Shown here one piece after another: positions 4,877-6,348 of a stretch of DNA of 6,348 bases. Source of the DNA: Anaerolineae bacterium (GTDB lineage: Bacteria > Chloroflexota > Anaerolineae > 4572-78 > J111); the NCBI GenBank assembly GCA_020433835.1, contig JAGRBY010000425.1, forward strand, positions 1 through 6,348. The letters are read 5' to 3'. A program made the translations under genes and the position numbers. A model generated the notes under the pieces. That model saw nothing but the letters and a program-made list of their open reading frames with translations, did no database searches and was not told where the DNA came from. Position 1 is the first letter of the stretch; the number at the start of each line of letters is the position of its first letter.

Positions 4877-5797
4877 TTACGGTACGCCCGTAAAGCCATA
4901 CTTGGCTAACACATCTTGCCCGGCGGGCGATAAAATATAGGCGACAAAGGCCCGGGACTGATCGGGGTAGGCGGTATCGCTGACCACGGCGATGGGATAG
5001 GTGGCGATGGTGTTGAGGTCATCAGGGATGTCGATCCGGCTGACCTGGTCGGCGATGTCGGCGGTGACGTCGCTGCTGTAGACGATACCGGCGTCGCCTT
5101 CGCCCAGGGCTACTTTGGTTAAAACGGCTTTGACGCTCTGTTCGTACGAAACCACATTGGTGAGTAAGCCATCTTTGAAACCGGCCTCGAAGGCCGGGTC
5201 TTGGGCCGCTTTATCCAGAAACTGCTGCGAGTAGCGGCCAACCGGCACATCTTCGGCGGCTAGAATTAACCGCAGGCCGGGCTTGCTTAAATCTTGCAAG
5301 GTGGTTAATCCGGCTGGATTATCAGCCGGATATATAACCACCAACCGATTATGCACAAATGTCTGCGCTGCGCTATCCGTCACCCGGCCGGCTTCGATGG
5401 CGGTCGTCATTTGGGTGGTATTAGCGCTGGCAAAGACATCCGCCGGGGCACCCTGGCTAAGCTGGTGGGCTAACTGCTGCGACCCGGCAAAGTTAAAAAT
5501 AACCTTGACTTCAGGTTGAGCCGCCTCAAAGTTGTGACCGATCTCGGTAAAAGCCTCGGTCAGCGAGGCGGCGGCAAAGACCGTTATCGTTACGGGTTCG
5601 GTCGAGGCCGTAACGGCCTGGGGCTGTGCCCCGCAGCCAACGGTAAAACCTGCTAAGAGAACCAGAAATAGAATGATTGCTGTTTTTCGCCGGCGGCCAC
5701 GGGAACGGATGGGAACCGGGGCAGGTTGGTAGGCCGGTGGAGCGAGTATATTAATAAGCTTTCTTAGTAAACCCATAACCATCACAAGTTTTATCAC
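4877..5797 (-). CDS. modA: Molybdate-binding lipoprotein ModA
   Basis: This is the substrate-binding component of the molybdate ABC importer, a two-lobed periplasmic-binding fold that captures molybdate (or tungstate) and delivers it to ModB. With a GTG at 5797 it has 306 residues. RSRGRRRK (31-38) and a hydrophobic run (39-50) lead to TVGC at 52-55, so C55 is the likely lipidation site and the protein is membrane-anchored. Binding blocks are VFAAASLTEAF (73-83, S78), FNFAGSQQLAHQL (101-113, S106), APADVFASAN (117-126), AEDVPVGRYSQQFL (181-194) and ALGEGDAGIVYSSDV (230-244, Y240). The start is uncertain. The GTG lies inside a dispersed repeat arm and none of the candidates (GTG 5797, ATG 5782, ATG 5776) has a good ribosome-binding site. 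The 30-odd residues before the signal core are unusually long, and ATG 5776 gives the most economical protein. Forms a likely unit with modB. Confidence 0.9.
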   Translation of the reverse strand: MIKLVMVMGLLRKLINILAPPAYQPAPVPIRSRGRRRKTAIILFLVLLAGFTVGCGAQPQAVTASTEPVTITVFAAASLTEAFTEIGHNFEAAQPEVKVIFNFAGSQQLAHQLSQGAPADVFASANTTQMTTAIEAGRVTDSAAQTFVHNRLVVIYPADNPAGLTTLQDLSKPGLRLILAAEDVPVGRYSQQFLDKAAQDPAFEAGFKDGLLTNVVSYEQSVKAVLTKVALGEGDAGIVYSSDVTADIADQVSRIDIPDDLNTIATYPIAVVSDTAYPDQSRAFVAYILSPAGQDVLAKYGFTGVP

Positions 5798-5922
5798 AGA
5801 GGACGCGGAGAAGTCACAGGGTTCACAGTGTTTTGCTAAAGGTGACAGTCACTTATAGGTCGATTTAGCCTATGTAAGTGACTGTCACCTGGTTTATCTC
5901 TGTGTTCTGTGCGCCCTCTGTG
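5795..5922. repeat. Composite inverted-repeat element between ferredoxin and modA
   Basis: The outer arms CACAGAGG (5795-5802) and CCTCTGTG (5915-5922) are exact complements. They are flanked inside by CACAG/CTGTG-rich sequence (GGTTCACAGTG, CTCTGTGTTCTGTGCG). At the centre AGGTGACAGTCACTTA (5840-5855) and TAAGTGACTGTCACCT (5875-5890) form a perfect 16-bp stem. Inside it ATAGG (5855-5859) can pair with CCTAT (5869-5873). Each 16-bp arm is itself nearly palindromic (GTGAC-A-GTCAC). The outer left arm overlaps the GTG start proposed for modA. No T-run follows the stem on the minus strand. It is probably a mobile or dispersed repeat that now forms the 3' end of the ferredoxin transcript and/or the modA leader. 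Confidence 0.75.
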
Positions 5923-5936
5923 GTTAATTTTTTACC

Positions 5937-6242
5937 TTACAACGCATGCGCTTCGGCGACTTCACCCTCTTCTAAGGCGTCGAGGATTTCATCGATCTTT
6001 TCTTCGCTGTCTACCTCGCAGTACCACTGATTTTCGGGGTAGATGATCATAATCGGCCCCTTCTTGCACTCTTTCAAGCAGCCGGTGCTGGAGACCAGGG
6101 CATCCAGCCCGCGATCAAGAATTTCCGTTTCCAGGTAAGGCAGGAAATCGGTCGAGCCTTTGCGATTGCAGACCCCTTTGGCTTGGCCTGATGCTCGAAA
6201 ACTGGCACATACTAAAATATGATGGGTTGGTTTACCTGCCAT
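5937..6242 (-). CDS. Thioredoxin-fold [2Fe-2S] ferredoxin
   Basis: The product is a 101-residue small electron carrier with one [2Fe-2S] cluster, of the thioredoxin-like family that includes Clostridium pasteurianum 2Fe-2S ferredoxin and Azotobacter FeSI and is related to the NuoE subunit. Ligand candidates are C12 and C25 (HILVCASFRASGQAKGVC) and C55 and C59 (STGCLKECKKGP). The GPIMIIYPENQWYCEV block (62-77) is typical of the family, and C75 is an extra cysteine. The C-terminal tail is acidic (EEKIDEILDALEEGEVAE). The protein is cytoplasmic, with no signal sequence. AGGAGG at 6256-6251 stands 8 bases before the ATG. It is followed on the same strand by modA after 139 bases containing a large hairpin. 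The position next to molybdate uptake genes suggests a link to a molybdoenzyme or nitrogenase, which the window itself does not show. Confidence 0.9.
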   Translation of the reverse strand: MAGKPTHHILVCASFRASGQAKGVCNRKGSTDFLPYLETEILDRGLDALVSSTGCLKECKKGPIMIIYPENQWYCEVDSEEKIDEILDALEEGEVAEAHAL

Positions 6243-6298
6243 GATTCATTCCTCCTAAATTTGGTAGTTAACTTTATTTGCCGCTATGTCTTCATAGT

Positions 6299-6330
6299 GG
6301 GGGTAGGGGGTAGGGAGTAGGGATTAAGGG
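6299..6330. repeat. G-rich GTAGGG repeat upstream of the ferredoxin
   Basis: Runs of G at 6299-6303, 6306-6310, 6313-6315, 6320-6322 and 6328-6330 are separated by TA, TA, AGTA and ATTAA. This is the same family as 3118-3149 and 4811-4837. It lies 57 bases before the ferredoxin start codon, on the opposite strand to the G-runs, and satisfies the simple G-quadruplex pattern. The window ends 18 bases later, so the ferredoxin promoter cannot be located. Confidence 0.65.
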
Positions 6331-6348
6331 AATTTTACTCTTTACCGC

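Noticed and set aside
5682..5702. Tat signal in ModA (GRRRKTAIILF)
   Set aside because: The arginine run lacks the S/T-RRxFLK pattern, and a lipobox-like TVGC follows. A Sec lipoprotein signal explains it better.
5798..5936. Molybdenum-cofactor riboswitch or ModE site before modA
   Set aside because: The only structure present is the repeat-derived hairpin. I could not match the Moco RNA architecture or a ModE-type palindrome.

Overview
The window is 6.3 kb of bacterial chromosome carrying seven protein-coding genes set among unusually many short intergenic repeats. No rRNA, tRNA, transposase or phage gene was recognised. The gene content is ordinary bacterial metabolism. Two things suggest a filamentous-type Chloroflexota (Anaerolineae or a related class): the style of the repeats (GGAGATTAGGG / GTAGGGAGTAAGG purine tracts, ATGTCATTTCGA...GAGAAATCCCC, GCTGAATGCT and AGGTGACNGTCACTTA hairpins), and the secreted DUF1566 protein ending in LYLPVIFR, a tail type I associate with Chloroflexota exported proteins. 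The assignment is an inference and was not tested by homology search.

Layout. Positions 1-714 hold no convincing gene. They contain purine-rich repeats, a dispersed ATGTCATTTCGA repeat, a seven-unit 22-bp tandem array (310-462) and a perfect 13-bp-arm palindrome (563-590) followed in 22-bp register by a degenerate second copy. Next come a secreted protein with two DUF1566 domains (715-1728, +), a repeat-rich gene-free stretch (1729-2286), an OsmC-family peroxiredoxin (2287-2712, +) with its own hairpin terminator, and a small, very acidic unknown ORF (2853-3110, +) that may be truncated at its 5' end. The rest is on the minus strand. In transcription order it is a thioredoxin-fold [2Fe-2S] ferredoxin (6242-5937), the molybdate-binding lipoprotein ModA (5797-4877), the molybdate permease ModB (4750-3914) and a ferritin-like di-iron protein (3676-3251).

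How the genes relate. ModA and ModB are the binding and membrane parts of a molybdate ABC importer, but the ATPase ModC that usually follows is absent: after modB come only palindromic repeats and the ferritin-like gene. The ferredoxin upstream has the C-x12-C...C-x3-C arrangement of the Clostridium pasteurianum / Azotobacter FeSI type, a family found beside mod genes in some nitrogen-fixation clusters. Molybdate uptake plus a ferredoxin therefore hints at a molybdoenzyme or nif locus beyond the window edge, but no nif gene is present here. OsmC and the ferritin-like protein both fit defence against peroxide and iron stress; they face each other across the acidic ORF and need not be co-regulated.

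No clearly new system was found. The most distinctive material is non-coding: long, near-perfect hairpins between ferredoxin and modA and between modA and modB, nested palindromes between modB and the ferritin-like gene, the phased double palindrome before the DUF1566 gene, and the 22-bp array.
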